Below are positions 1 through 11,600 of a stretch of DNA of 64,000 bases, piece after piece. Made by a program: the position numbers and the translations under genes. The stretch comes from Colletotrichum lupini (Eukaryota > Ascomycota > Sordariomycetes > Glomerellales > Glomerellaceae), in the NCBI RefSeq assembly GCF_023278565.1, contig NC_064680.1:3472001-3536000 (forward strand), written 5' to 3'. Position 1 is the first letter of the stretch; each line of letters begins with the position of its first letter. A model generated the notes under the pieces. That model was not told where the DNA came from. It saw nothing but the letters and a program-made list of their open reading frames with translations, and did not search any database.

Positions 1-1264
1 GCTGGCCTGCTGGAGCAGTATTCTGCGGTTGGTCATTGTTGCCAGGACCTCCAGCTCCAGCTTGCGTCGTAGGATTGCTGGAAGGAGAAGTAGCGTTTGC
101 GCCACCAGCCGGAGACGATGCTGTTGGAGGCGGCTGCGAAGGTCCAGCTGTCGGAGTTGCTGCAGGAGTGGAAAGGCCAGGTTGAGAAGATACAGGAGGC
201 TTTGCTGGGACGACTGCAGAATTCGAAGCTGGGGCGTTAGACAAAGGCGCCGCCGACGTGGCGGGAGGAGAAGACTGCCTAGGGCAAGGAACAGCAATGA
301 AAGTAGGAATTCCGCTCTCATACAAAACTCCAGTACAAAGATTTCCGTCGGTAGGCAAGTCTTCAGGGAGCTGAGGAGCTGTCGTTGGAAGCGGCATAAT
401 GACTGAAGCTGACTGCAGGACACTCGCAACTAAAGACGAAAGGCCTGGGACAACTGCGGTGGCACCGACGATGTCAGATACCGGAATCAGTGAGGGAAGG
501 CTGTTAACAGCTGAGGGAATATGGCCGACAATGGAGGATACAACGCTGACAAGCACTTCTGGAATGTTGGTGATGATGGAGGCGCCGTTGCCAATAGCCG
601 CAGTGACCTCAGAAACCGGGATGCCGCCAACGACTTGTGTCGGAAGAGGCACGGGCAGTCCAGACCCGGCAGGCAGAGGTAGAGCGAAGCCATCAACACC
701 GACGATGCTGTTGACTGCACTCTGGATCGGAGGCAGGAGTCCACCGTTGGATCCTTGGACATTCGGGATGGCTGTTGGAATGACGGGGCCGCCGCCAGGC
801 TGGAGTAGGGACACAACCGGCGCGGGTGCAACATTGGTGACAACCGGTACGACATTTCCAGGGTTGAGGATGGATGGAACCGGAGTCACCACTGCCGCAA
901 GTGCTGAAGTCAAAGAAGCGAGCAGGCTGGGAATGACATGGCCAACTTGAGGAATGACACCGCCAAGAGGACCTTGCTGTTGTTGGTTGTTAGGGGTGGG
1001 TGGTGCAGCCGCAGGGAGAGGAGTAGTGATGGCGGGTTGAGCAGGATTCGCAATGGTGGTAGTTTGACCACCGCCAAAGATCCATGGAAGGAATTGCCTG
1101 GCCTGGACGATGTTGTCTCTCTGAGAGAGGGTGGACTCTTCCTGGGATGGTCGAACAGCCTGGCTCACGGCAAAGGCAGTGAAGAGGGCCAAGATGACGA
1201 GAGCGATGCCGGCTGCTGTCTGGCTTTGGCGTTGTGAGGGCATCGAGGGCCCAGGGAGCCGCAT
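1..1264 (-). CDS. Partial secreted or membrane-anchored Pro/Val/Ser-rich protein (N-terminal part)
   Basis: The frame opens at ATG 1264-1262 and stays open for 421 codons to the window edge, so the C-terminus is missing. About 16 polar or basic residues precede a hydrophobic run at residues 17-36 (AGIALVILALFTAFAV), which could be a signal peptide or a signal anchor. A second Met at residue 8 is an alternative start. The rest is low-complexity: Pro/Val/Ile-rich repeats with 'PxxxP' spacing, a short segment near residues 310-328 with the only two cysteines seen, then a Pro/Ser/Thr/Ala tail typical of O-glycosylated fungal cell-wall or GPI proteins. No catalytic domain is recognisable. Shorter open frames on both strands here are shadows of this frame. 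The long uninterrupted frame makes coding likely; the function is unknown. Confidence 0.7.
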   Translation of the reverse strand, partial: MRLPGPSMPSQRQSQTAAGIALVILALFTAFAVSQAVRPSQEESTLSQRDNIVQARQFLPWIFGGGQTTTIANPAQPAITTPLPAAAPPTPNNQQQQGPLGGVIPQVGHVIPSLLASLTSALAAVVTPVPSILNPGNVVPVVTNVAPAPVVSLLQPGGGPVIPTAIPNVQGSNGGLLPPIQSAVNSIVGVDGFALPLPAGSGLPVPLPTQVVGGIPVSEVTAAIGNGASIITNIPEVLVSVVSSIVGHIPSAVNSLPSLIPVSDIVGATAVVPGLSSLVASVLQSASVIMPLPTTAPQLPEDLPTDGNLCTGVLYESGIPTFIAVPCPRQSSPPATSAAPLSNAPASNSAVVPAKPPVSSQPGLSTPAATPTAGPSQPPPTASSPAGGANATSPSSNPTTQAGAGGPGNNDQPQNTAPAGQ

Positions 1265-2424
1265 GATGATGGTGTTTTGCTGCTGAAAACGCCCGAGAAT
1301 AGAATGAGGGGAATGACAAGACTGTGTTGTATGGACAGCACTGCCCGAGGAAATGAAGGTTCCAAAACTTGGGTTCCAAGAAAACGAGCCAAAATTGAAG
1401 CGAGAGTGTGATGTGTTGGAGAGAATGAAATCAAAACGAGGTGGATGGAAGAGAAGAAGAGGTTGAAGTTGGGATGGCATGGAGGTATGGGGATTATATG
1501 CGGTTCGTCATGTTGGGCACACCGCTGCTGCTCATTGCACAAAGGGGCGAAAAGCAGGAAGCAAGTGATGGAGGAAGAATGAGAGAGGGCCTTCCAGATT
1601 TCAAGTCAGACGCTCAAGAGAGCAGGAAAGGATGGTCCTCTTCCATTTTCTGCAATCATGAGAGGGAAAGAAGAGTACGCCTGTAGGCATTGACATTGAG
1701 CATCTTACCTAGTCTTGCCTGTATCTTTTCATGGTACGCTCACCATTTCCATCTGGGCAAGTCAAGAACCAGCCCCTAAGTGTGTGTGTGTGTACCTTTC
1801 TGTTGAGATTTTGGGACATCAGAAGCATTAACGTCCGGCCGCAAAAACACTGGAATGAAAATCAAAAAGGAAAAAGAAAAAGTAAAAAAAAATAAACAGG
1901 GATGGAGGGGGGATACTGACCTTATAATTCACGCCCCTATTCGGATTCGAACAGCGCGCCCCTCGTTTCCAGCACGGAAGTCATTGGAGTATTTCATTTA
2001 CTATCGACTCTGCGTCAGAGTCTAACCACCCGGCCAAATGGCCGGATGGGGTGCTGGTGACAGGAAAGGCGAATAGGCCCCCCTAAGTACCCTCTCATCC
2101 TCCTTGGGAGGAAGGAGACGCGTGGAGGCGGGAAGGTGCTGGTGGGGCCGCTCCTGGGTGATATTCACCTGCCTCAGGTATCTTGCCAAGGGACCTTCCT
2201 GGCCTTGAACACTCATTCATTGCAAGAAGGTGTCTCACCTAGGAGTACCTTCCCTTGCTCCTGGATTTGGAAAGGAGGAAGTAATACCTTCCCTTCCCGT
2301 AGTGAGGCTGGAGGCACTCTTCCCTCTCACGTCGACTTTCCGCTTTGAGTAGTACATCTTATTACTCTTAGTAGCAGGTGGCCGGATTTATCGAGGCACA
2401 AACACCAGTAAGATGGCCAAGAAG
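1265..2424. other. Intergenic region
   Basis: No gene can be supported. It holds the upstream region of the partial gene at the left edge, a short (GT)n run near 1780-1793, A-rich stretches around 1855-1900, and a tRNA-like pol III signature on the minus strand described separately. Sequence between about 2050 and 2420 is CCTT-rich and without recognisable content. Confidence 0.5.
1930..2043 (-). ncRNA. tRNA-like element with A and B boxes, possibly a tRNA relic or SINE
   Basis: On the minus strand a class-II-tRNA-like A box (TGGCCGGGTGGTTAGA) is followed about 80 nt later by a B box (GTTCGAATCC, + coordinates 1943-1952). A 7-bp hairpin, GACTCTG-ACG-CAGAGTC, sits between them. The expected T-stem and acceptor stem do not pair, so this is not an intact tRNA. 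A relic tRNA, a tRNA-derived SINE head or coincidence are all possible. A 12-nt palindrome GGCCATTTGGCC (2032-2043) overlaps the 5' end. Confidence 0.25.
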
Positions 2425-2793
2425 TCAGACGATAGAGCTTGAACTTGGGTTTGCTTCCCCGAGGAATTCATGGCATCGATCACACATGTCTATTGCTTTG
2501 CTCGTGGTCGACATATTCAAACACTCATCACAGAAGCGAGCAGGCCACAAAGATATCGAGCCATTGCTATTCCCAAGAAGCACACATCTGACGGAGAAGG
2601 AAGAAATGTCCAATGCCAATGCTGCTGGCCATATGCCACTGCTTCGTTTATCCAATAGGTATCTCGCGAGGTCTACACCTGCTACCGTCATTACCAATGC
2701 GTTTCCAATTCCACCATACCTTCCCACCTGTGTCTCGTAATGCTCATCTAGGTACTTTCTTGCAATATCTTCCTCCCTCCTTGGCTCTTGCAT
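2425..2793 (-). CDS. Possible small hypothetical protein with CxxC-x12-CxxC pattern
   Basis: A 122-codon frame from ATG 2793 lies 43 nt downstream of the NPT1 stop on the same strand. Its C-terminal third contains two CxxC pairs (CDEC and CDRC) 12 residues apart, followed by His-Glu, which resembles a small zinc-ribbon. The middle has a weakly hydrophobic stretch. Third-position composition is not GC-biased, unlike NPT1. An overlapping plus-strand frame of similar size exists. I do not recognise the protein; it may be a chance frame, or NPT1 3' UTR sequence. Confidence 0.25.
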   Translation of the reverse strand: MQEPRREEDIARKYLDEHYETQVGRYGGIGNALVMTVAGVDLARYLLDKRSSGIWPAALALDISSFSVRCVLLGNSNGSISLWPARFCDECLNMSTTSKAIDMCDRCHEFLGEANPSSSSIV

Positions 2794-2835
2794 AATCTGT
2801 CGCCAGACGAGCTCTAAGTGGCACTCACCACATAT

Positions 2836-4392
2836 CTATGCCTTGCTTTCGTCCTTGCCCCAACGCTGGGTCTCGTCACCGCCCTTCCACTCCTTCTCAA
2901 CGTAACCAAGCTCGCCCTTGACCTTGTTCACCGTCGCCTTGTCACCGGTGTTCTTGCCAATATTGTCGCTGGACAGTCTCCGTTAGCACACGACACCAAA
3001 ATTGCAGTAGGAGAAGCAACAAGGGATGGAACTGACCTGATCTTGATTGCCGGGTTTCCGTTGGCGGAGCTCAGCTTGATAACGATATTCAACGGCACCG
3101 ACTTGGCACCCGTCTTCAAATGCTTGAAATCATTCGTCAAAAACGTACCAACGCCAAACGTCGGCGTGAAGCCCGCCGCCTCCGAAATGGCCTGGTACTC
3201 CAGGCACTTTTCAATATCAAGCGAGTCCGAAAACACCATTGTCTTCTTATCCTTGATCCCCTGGCTGTCGTAGTACGTCCGCAACATCTTGACATAGTCC
3301 GCCGGGTCGCCGCTATCCTGGCGCACGCCCTGGAACAGCTCAGCGTACGTCAACAGCCTGCTCCCGTCCGCCGTCTTGAACTTGCTCTCGTCGCCATCGA
3401 GAGCGTGCACCGGCTGACTGAACGACCTCAAAAACTCCTGCGTGCCAAAAGTATCCGTCAGCGCAATGCCGAGCTTACCGCCGAAGCAGCCGACCCAGTA
3501 CCGCAGCGCCAGCTCCGTCGCGGCCTTGTAATCGTTGTGAATGGCAGCGATGCCCATGAACCACTCGTGCGCGACGGTGCCCACGGGCGGGATCCCGAAG
3601 CGCATGGCCAGGTGCACGTTGCTCGTCCCCGTCAGCTTGCCCTTGAGGCCCTTCTTCTCCCCTTCCTTGCTCGCCTTGACGAGGCCGCGGAACACGAGGG
3701 CCTGGGTGTGGTAGTCGCGCCGGCGGCGGGTGCCAAACTCGGAAAAGGTGCAGCCGGCCTCGAGCAGGCGCATGCCTTTGGCGAAGGCCTGGTCCTCCTG
3801 GCCCTCGTAGCTCCAGTCCGTGTCCATGAAGCGGAAGTAGGCCTCGGAGGTGAGGGCGAGGAGGGGGATCTCGTAGAGGATGGTGTCGAGCCAGGCGCCC
3901 TTGATCTCGACGTGGAGGTCGCCAATGTCCGAGTCGGCGCCCGTGTCGTCGCCGACGGGGTGGAAGGTCGCGACGGCCTGCTCTCTCGGCCGCAGGCGGA
4001 ATTCCTTGAGGAACTGGACGTATTCGTCGGTCAGGTAGGTGCAGTGCGTCTTGAGGAAGCGGTATTCTTCGTCGGAGAGGGAGATGTTGCCAAGTTCTGT
4101 TCAGGTGCAGCGCGGGGTGAGTCAGTCACAGGTATTTTGCGTCTCGATAGTCGTAGGTGGGGGTTTGGAGGGGCTTCTCTCTCTCTGTCGACTCACTTCG
4201 GATTTGCTCTTGGAGCCACTTAAAGGCAGCTCTCGAGAGTTTCTTCTCGGGGGTGCGGTTCGTGAATGCATAGGATACTGGGACGTCTTTGAAGTACTTG
4301 AAGACGGCGCATTGCATCGTCAGCTTATAGAGATCAGTGTCCAAGAAGGATATGACGCCCTCGGGGAAAGGCGACGAGCTGTTGAAATCCAT
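2836..4392 (-). CDS. NPT1: Nicotinate phosphoribosyltransferase (NAPRTase)
   Basis: It converts nicotinate and PRPP to nicotinate mononucleotide with ATP hydrolysis, the entry step of the Preiss-Handler NAD salvage pathway. Exons on the minus strand are 4392-4197, 4096-3037 and 2968-2836, with introns of 100 and 68 nt (GTGAGT..CAG and GTCAGT..CAG). The model gives 462 residues in frame, close to fungal family length. Visible motifs: N-terminal [23 protein letters not shown] (residues 186-197); GTVAHEW (238-244) with the His expected to be autophosphorylated (H242); RQDSGDP (324-330); and the phosphate-binding FGVGT (379-383). The start MDFNSSS directly precedes the conserved N-terminus. UTP4 lies divergently 1.5 kb away, with no functional link expected. 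Confidence 0.95.
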
Positions 4393-5913
4393 GGTCGCGG
4401 ATTGCAGTGGTGTGTCGGTGGTGGTGGTGGTGGCTGGATTCCGCGCAATCGCTGCAATGTGGGTGTCGCGGTTGCAATGCGATGCAATTAAAGAAGAAAA
4501 AAGGGCCGAGTTGGTTGCAACGCAAGATTGGCAGAAGAAAAAAAAAGAGTCTGCAGGCGAGGTCGGAATGCGCGTGTCACAACGGCGCGGTCGTGACAAA
4601 GCTCGGAGCAAGGAGGAGGAGGGGGAGGGGGAGGGGTTGTGTACTTGTGAAAGAGGAGGATGACGACTCTGTGGGACTTTTGGCAGCTGCTGCACGACAC
4701 TCCTAAAACCAGCAAGCTTTCATGCCCAGGAATGTGACGGGACGGAAGCTGATTGATAAGGCACACTCATGGACTTAGGCAGTCGGTTTGCATTCACACT
4801 GTCAGATGGGCGAGCGGATGAGCAAGAGAGCAGGGGTTGCCAAAGTTCCCATGCGACTTTTAGTTGTCGCAGTTTCAACTCGGAGACAAGGAATGAGGGG
4901 CTGCAAAAAAGGGCCAAGGGATCCCTGAAAGTTCCAACTTCCATTGGGACCATCAAGGTAAGTGACTTCCCACTTGGCACGTCTACTAAGGTACCTATGT
5001 TTACCATATTGAACATATTGGGTATTCATTCATGACCATACTGACCAAGTACCAAATGATAGGTACGACACGAAACATGTCCAGGTCGAGTGCAAAGCAA
5101 AGAGCGCAAGTATGACAACCATCGGAGTTGGCCGGCGCATCGGTTTCGACGGGTCCCGCGCTTCCCACGACTAAGGTAGAACAAGCAGCAACCATCGTTG
5201 CATTTTACTGGCGCGCAGTCATCACCTTAGCCTTTGCAGATGAAAAGGGTCCAGCCATGTTTGCAGCCAATAATGGATGCTTCTCTGGACTGCCGCTGCG
5301 GAAGACGCCGTGGCTCAAGTACACCTCGATAGACTTATGTAAGCGAGAGTATGACATAAGCAGCAATAGCAGCGCATTCTTTGCGGAGTGAGGTGTAAGA
5401 CCTTACATATGAAGCAACATAACAAATGTACCTCCTGTAGTCGGAAAGAAAGTAATTATAGATATATACCTTACTGAGCATCATGTAGGTAGAATTATCA
5501 GCATCATACTTTGCAACCAACTCCTTCAGGAATCGAGACTCAAGAGATGCGACTTGGCGCTCTCGTCCTCTCAGATGCGTGCCGCCAGCGGGGTGGAGGG
5601 GCACAAGGCGCACATACCACACCTTAATTATTTTTTTGCATCCTCCGACCGCCGACAAAACTTTTTGGCAGCCGTAGATTTTTTTTATTTTATTTTTGCC
5701 AAAGCAGGACGAGTAGAGGTCGCAGGAAAAAAAAGACAAGCTGCAACCCGCCAAACCTCGCCAGCCTCACCACCACCACCACGCCGAACCCCAAGAGCTT
5801 GCTTTCAACAGCTGCTCCTCGCGAGATCGATAGGGCCGATCAATCTTACTACCAATTGACCACCGGAGCCCACGATCGCAAGGCCTCGAGGCCAACCCAC
5901 GGTTCCCTTCGCA
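4393..5913. promoter_or_regulatory. Divergent promoter region between NPT1 and UTP4
   Basis: This 1.5-kb gap separates the divergent NPT1 and UTP4 starts, so it must carry both promoters. Next to NPT1 there is purine-rich, GGA-repeated sequence (about 4608-4640). Near UTP4 there are T-rich runs (5630-5700) and a CCACCACCACCACG tract (5770-5783). No TATA box or known factor site stands out, and no gene is supported inside. Confidence 0.6.
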
Positions 5914-8652
5914 ATGGACCTCCATCGCTGCCGCTTCGTCCCCTACCCGCCCTCCGCCATCAACGCCCTCGCCTTCTCCCACCCCTCCACCCGCTCAAAG
6001 GCCCAAGCGACCGCCACCCGTCTCGCAGTCGGTCGCGCAAATGGCGACATTGAGATCTGGAACCCGCTGAGCGGCTCCTGGCTCCAGGAGACCGTCCTCC
6101 GCTCCGGCTCAGACCGCTCCGTCGACGGCCTCGTCTGGGCCAACGATCCCGACGCCAACTCGACCTCGCGTCTCTTCAGCATCGGATACACCTCCGCCGT
6201 TACCGAATGGGACCTCGAGACCGGCCGCCCCATGCGCCACGCCAGCGGCCAGCACGGCGACATCTGGTGCCTCGCTGCCCAGCCTCCCGCCTCCCCTTCC
6301 GATCCCGTCAAGCGTCTCGTTGCTGGTACCATTGACGGCATGCTCGCCATATACTCCATCGAAGACAACGACCTGCGCTTCCAGCGTATGCTTGTCAAGT
6401 CTCCCAGCAAGAAGGTCCAGATGGTCAGCGTTGCCTTCCAGTCGCGCCACATCGTCGTTGTTGGCTGCTCCAACTCCACCATCTGCGCCTACGATACCCG
6501 CAACGGCAACAAGGTGCGGACCATGACCCTCGGCGCCGATCTGGCTGGAGGCGCCAAGGATATCATTGTCTGGAGCGTCAAGGTTCTGCCTTCCGGGGAT
6601 ATTGTCTCGGCCGACTCGACCGGCCAGGTCTGCATCTGGGACGGCAAGACGTACACGCAGATGCAGCGCATCCAGAGCCACAAGCAGGACGTTCTCAGCC
6701 TTGCCACCAGTGCTGACGGAAGCGCCATCATGAGCGGCGGCATGGACCGTCGCACCGTTTTGTACAAGAAGACTTCTGGTGCTTCAGGCGCCCGATGGGG
6801 CAAGGTTTGGAGCAGAAAGTACCACGAGCACGACGTCAAGGCCATGGCTTCTTTCGAGAGCAACAAGATGAGCGTTGTTATTTCAGGAGGTAAGATATCC
6901 CATTCTCATAACGCATTTTGCGCTTGCTAACTAGCTTCCCAAGGCCCTGACGCTTCCCCCGTCGTCCTTCCTTTCAAGGAGCTCGGCCGCGAGAACCACA
7001 GAACCCTCTCTAGTCTTCCCCAGTCACCGCCTCTCACCAGCGCCCCGGCAGCAAGATTGGTCGTGGGTTGGTGGGACAGAGAAATCCACGTCTGGAAGCT
7101 GCAAAAGTCCTTCGACGGCCTCTACGGCGAGGACGGCGCCGAGGCCAACGCAGACGCGAACCTCGAGAACAACCGCAAGCTCCTCAAGACCATCCTCGTC
7201 AAGGGCGAGTCCAACATCACTTCGGCCGCAATCACCGCGGACGGTTCATTCCTCGTGGCCGCCACCGGCACCGACGTCAAGGCCTTCCACCTGCAGCACC
7301 AGAATCCCACAAAGCCCTCGGACGTGAAGCTCGCCTCCGTCGCCGTGCCAAAGACCTTCTCAAACGGCGCCAGCAAGATTATTCTGTCGCCCAACGGCAG
7401 CTACATCGCCGCCGTCCAAAAGGGATCCAAGGTCCTCATCGCCAAGGTCATCCGTGGCGACGACGACAACACCATCACCATCCAAAAGCCTCGCGTCGTC
7501 CGCCGCCTGGACCGCAAGACCTCCAAGCAGCAGCCCCAGGCCGGCCTCGGCAACTACGAGAGGACCATCACCCAGCTCGCCTTCTCGCCCGACAGCCGCA
7601 TGCTCGCAGCCGCGGATCTGACCGGCTACATCGACACCTGGGTCCTCGGAAACCCGCAGGACACCACCTCGGACGAAGACGACGACGAAGCCGCGTCATC
7701 GGACTCTGACAGCGAGGACTCGTCAAACGAGGACGACACCTCCTCCTCAACCGAGAGCTGGATTCGTAACCCCCGCGCAGCCCTCATCCCCAGACTCCCC
7801 GCGCCGCCCGTGGTGCTCTCCTTCTCAGACGAGACCGTCGCCGCCACCGAAGGCGCCTCGACGACAGACTACACCCTCGTGGCCGTCACGACGGCGTGGC
7901 ACATCCTCGCCTTCCACCCCGTCGCCGGTTCCCTCACCTCGTGGTCCCGCCGCAACCCCATCTCCAGACTCCCCGCCACCATCCGCGACACCCGCGACCT
8001 GGCAAAGGGTCTCCTCTGGCAAGGCCCCCGCATCTGGATCTACGGCGTCTCCTTCCTCTTCATGCTCGACCTCTCCCAGGACCTCGGCATCCCCTCGGGC
8101 TCAGCGGACCAGGATCCCACCAACGCCCTCGCACCGCACGCGGCCGGCACGAAGCGCAAGCGCAGAGGCGGCCCCGAAAGCGGCGCCGGAGCCCGAATGG
8201 AAGTCGGCGCGATCGTCCCGCAGCAAGTCGACCGCTTCGTCGGCTCCAAGGCCGGCGGCAAGGAATGGCAGGACGACATTGAGAAAAACGCCCCAGCCAA
8301 GGACGAGGACGCCATGGACGTTGACGGCGCTGAGTCCAGCGACTCCGACGACGAGAACGAGCGGGAGAACGCCAGCGACAGCGAGGGCGGCGAGCTCGCG
8401 GCCCTGCGGAACCGGAACCGCGAGACGCAGACGGAGGCGGGCGCCGAGGGGAAGACGAGGTGGTGGTACACGTACAAGTACCGTCCCATCTTGGGCATAG
8501 CGCCCCTTGCCGGCGCTGTTGGCGCTGCGGGAGCCGGAGCGGACGGGGAGAAGGGCGAGACGCCCTCGCTTGAGGCTGTTCTTGTTGAGAGACCTATTTG
8601 GGAGGTGGATCTCCCCGCGAGATACTTTGGTGCCAACGAGTGGGAGAGGTGA
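5914..8652 (+). CDS. utp4: UTP4 / Cirhin-type WD40 protein, U3 snoRNP (t-UTP) component
   Basis: UTP4 belongs to the UtpA/t-UTP subcomplex of the small-subunit processome, needed for pre-rRNA transcription and processing in the nucleolus. Exons are 5914-6889 and 6944-8652. The 54-nt intron (GTAAGA, branch GCTAAC, CCAAG) splits a Gly codon. The product is 894 residues, normal for fungal UTP4. The N-terminus MDLHRCRFVPYPPSAINALAFS is characteristic of the family. WD-type strands include IEIWNPLSG, VTEWDLETG, VCIWDGKTY, MSGGMDRRTVLYK, IHVWKL and YIDTWVLG, fitting two tandem propellers. Two acidic Ser/Asp/Glu tracts lie near residues 567-598 and 780-808, with a KRKRR basic patch near 730, usual for nucleolar factors. 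It starts at the first ATG of the frame. Confidence 0.93.
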
Positions 8653-11600
8653 AAGGGGGGATGGTTGTCTCTGTTTGAGGTACCTTGTGTTTAGTGGACG
8701 TTGAAAAAAAACGGTTAAGAGATGGGATTAGGCTTGGACGGACTAGGTCCGGTGGACGAAGGGGGAGAGTGGACGTTGACACGTTGGGCCGTGTGGCTCC
8801 CTCGAGCCACCACTGTTGGTCTGAAGATATTCAATCAGGCGGTACTTCGTCGTCTTACACCCATCTCCCGACTCACTCAACGAGGGTACCGCCCAAGATT
8901 CCAAGTTTAGTCTGCACATGTCGCATTAGGTACCTATCTCGGTTCTCTTTCGGCGCTACTTGTTCCTAGGATCTGAAAATCTTTCTTGCGTAAAGGGTAC
9001 TTGAGGTAGACTTGAAAAAGTATAGCATCGAATGGATGTAGATGGGACTTTTTTTTATTTTTTGCACATCTTCTCTCTTATATTGCCTACGTCACTCGCT
9101 TCGACTAGTCTCCGTGGGTTGGTTTGCTCAATCCTGCTTCTTGCCTCCCTCTCTCTCTTCCATCTTTCATAGACACCATGACGACCGGCCGATATGTCTT
9201 GATAGGTTCCCCGAATGATCTGGTGATAGATATCGGAGGGGTCCTTGAAGTTTGCCCCGGCGACGGAAGGGAGAGCAGCGAGGGATACGCGGTAGTCGAA
9301 GAGTCAAGGATACTGCGTGTGCAGATACTCTACGTAACTAAGAAAAAGGCAACATCAGAACGAGAACAAGGGCATGCAAAAAAACGTATGGGTAGCTTCT
9401 CTGCAGCGTAAGCAGGAAGTCGTATAGGCCGCGCAATTCCTTCGTCGTCAGTATGTCTTGGCACCAGATCGGATAGGACTGTACGGTATAAGCTTACGGG
9501 CCTAGCCTTGATTCGACATGGACTGCCAAGCCAAGGACTCGTCAGACAACTACGGGAATACACATATTGTTTGGCGAACTAGTTTGCTCTATTGGTTGAG
9601 TTCTTGTGTGCCTGTCTTCTCTTCGCTTCTACTCAGGTTGCCCTTCTTCATGTGTCTGTGGATAAGGACCGGGTACAGATACACAAGTCAAGTTTAGTTT
9701 CCATATTTCAGATGTTAGATTCACAAGTCTTTTGATAGACAAAGGGTGCGGGGGAAGTGAAGAGTTGAATATCTGGTGATTACATGCCAAACACCAAATA
9801 CTAAACACCACATCCACATGCATCAAATATCACGATATCGAGATAGTGTTTCCGCGTAAACATAGACGCACGTCACAACACCAATGTAGATAAACTCAAC
9901 ACATCAATTCACCACATCACCCCTACAGAAACCTCCATGCTAGTCTCCGTGGATACCTACTCCATCAAACATAGAGAGATCCGAAACGCTCTCCCACCTT
10001 TCCCTTCGCGCCGGAAAGTCAATCCACATTTGCCATCCTCAGAATATGGGCACCACCGCCTACCTCCCAAAACACCAAGCGAGAAAAAGCTTGTCTCGCA
10101 CATCCGTAAATTGTCCACATCGCCTACTTCGCCTAACAATAAACGAAGAAACCTTCGCATTACCCATGCCGCACAGCCGTTGTCGTCTACCATCCAATAT
10201 CTATTCGACGTCAAGCCGGCAAGGCTGCCTACCTACCTAACCACGCTCAGGACCAGGACCAGGGCAAGGATCCCCGTTTTACTGTTCCTCTCTCGGCGTC
10301 GCCTACATGACCGTGCGACCTTACGGATATTCGTCCCTCCACCCCCTAGCCTGCCTGCCTGCCTCTAGTCTCTCCACCCTTCGTGACGTGGGGTGTAGTA
10401 GCGAGACGACAAACGAGTGGCCCTCAGCATTAGTCCAACACGATAGCGAGGTGGAAGCATCCGTACTTCCTACTCCATAGTCCATACTCCATAGCCGCAT
10501 ATGATGTAGGTATCCGTATCCGTAGACGCTAGGCCTAGAGGACCCGAGTTTGGCAAGGATAGAGGAGCGAGAAGGTACGTGATGGCTTCACTCTCGGCCC
10601 ATCTTCCTCCCGTACCGCGCGTCTAAGCCTCTAGAGAAGCAGAGCTTACCCGGAGAAAGTGCCCGCATACCCGCCGTGATAGGTGAACACACCGACCGGC
10701 TTGTAAGACGGACGAACGGTAAGGCTGTTCGGGTCCATCAGTCACTCGACTATGCTTGCTTACTTGGCCGCCTAAAGCGTCAAGAAGCTCACAAGCGAGG
10801 CCATCGAGGACACCTGGAGGAGCCGGCATATGGGTTGACCGTCCGCACTCCTTGGGCCTCATCCTCTGTTGCTCGTCTGCTCGATACTCGCCAGCAAAGC
10901 GTCATCCAGAATCCTTACCCGTCCCAAAAGGCAAAAGACAAGCCCAGTTTCCCTTGCTCTCCCACTTCCTACATGCCATCCGGTATTGAAAGCCAAAACT
11001 TACGTTATCGACGCCACGGGTATCGGGATCGAGGACACACCAGATGGGGCCAGAGCCGCGTAGCCCGACACCAAGTCAAAGCTAGAAACCAGAAACCAAG
11101 CCAGGCTTACGTAGTTTAAGCTTCAACCTCGCCGTCGAGGCCAACCCTGTCGGGGAGTGCCAAAGCCTCTCCCTCTCTCTCTGTCTCCATCTGTTTGCGC
11201 CATGCTGTCAAACGTCGGCCACTCGACCAACCTTGACGCCTTGATAGCCTCGCTTCTTGCCGTGTCTCTCTAACCCCCGCCAGCCGGAGTCTACTCCTGC
11301 GTCCAGTGTCGCCGGGTCATGAACCCCACGAAGCCTGAAGAGGGATATGACGATGGACAGGATAGATCATAGCGGCGACAGTCCGACAGGCAAGGGCAAG
11401 GGGGCCGTAGGACAAGGCACCGAGAAGGGAGACAGACTTCGGTCTTCCTCCACGTTCCCCCACGACCCGTTGCCCACGAGTGTGCGCCATCTTCCAATCT
11501 CAAAACACCAGATCACTCTGCCCGTGACACGAGGCTTGTGTACGACTTACACGCGAAAGCCGCGCTGGACCGGACCACGCTGCTGCAGTGCTGACATTGA

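Noticed and set aside
3120..4223. 367-codon plus-strand open frame across NPT1
   Set aside because: It is the antisense shadow of the GC3-rich NPT1 exon 2. Its Arg/Val/Leu/Glu-rich composition matches no family, while the minus strand encodes a clear NAPRTase.
9178..9411. Short plus-strand frame with a good start context (CACCATGAC) after a CT-rich leader
   Set aside because: Only 77 residues, faintly beta-trefoil-like at its N-terminus (GRYVLIG) but with no second repeat and no splice continuation. Too weak to call.
10676..11119. 147-codon plus-strand frame
   Set aside because: No family resemblance; composition typical of a chance frame in GC-rich DNA.
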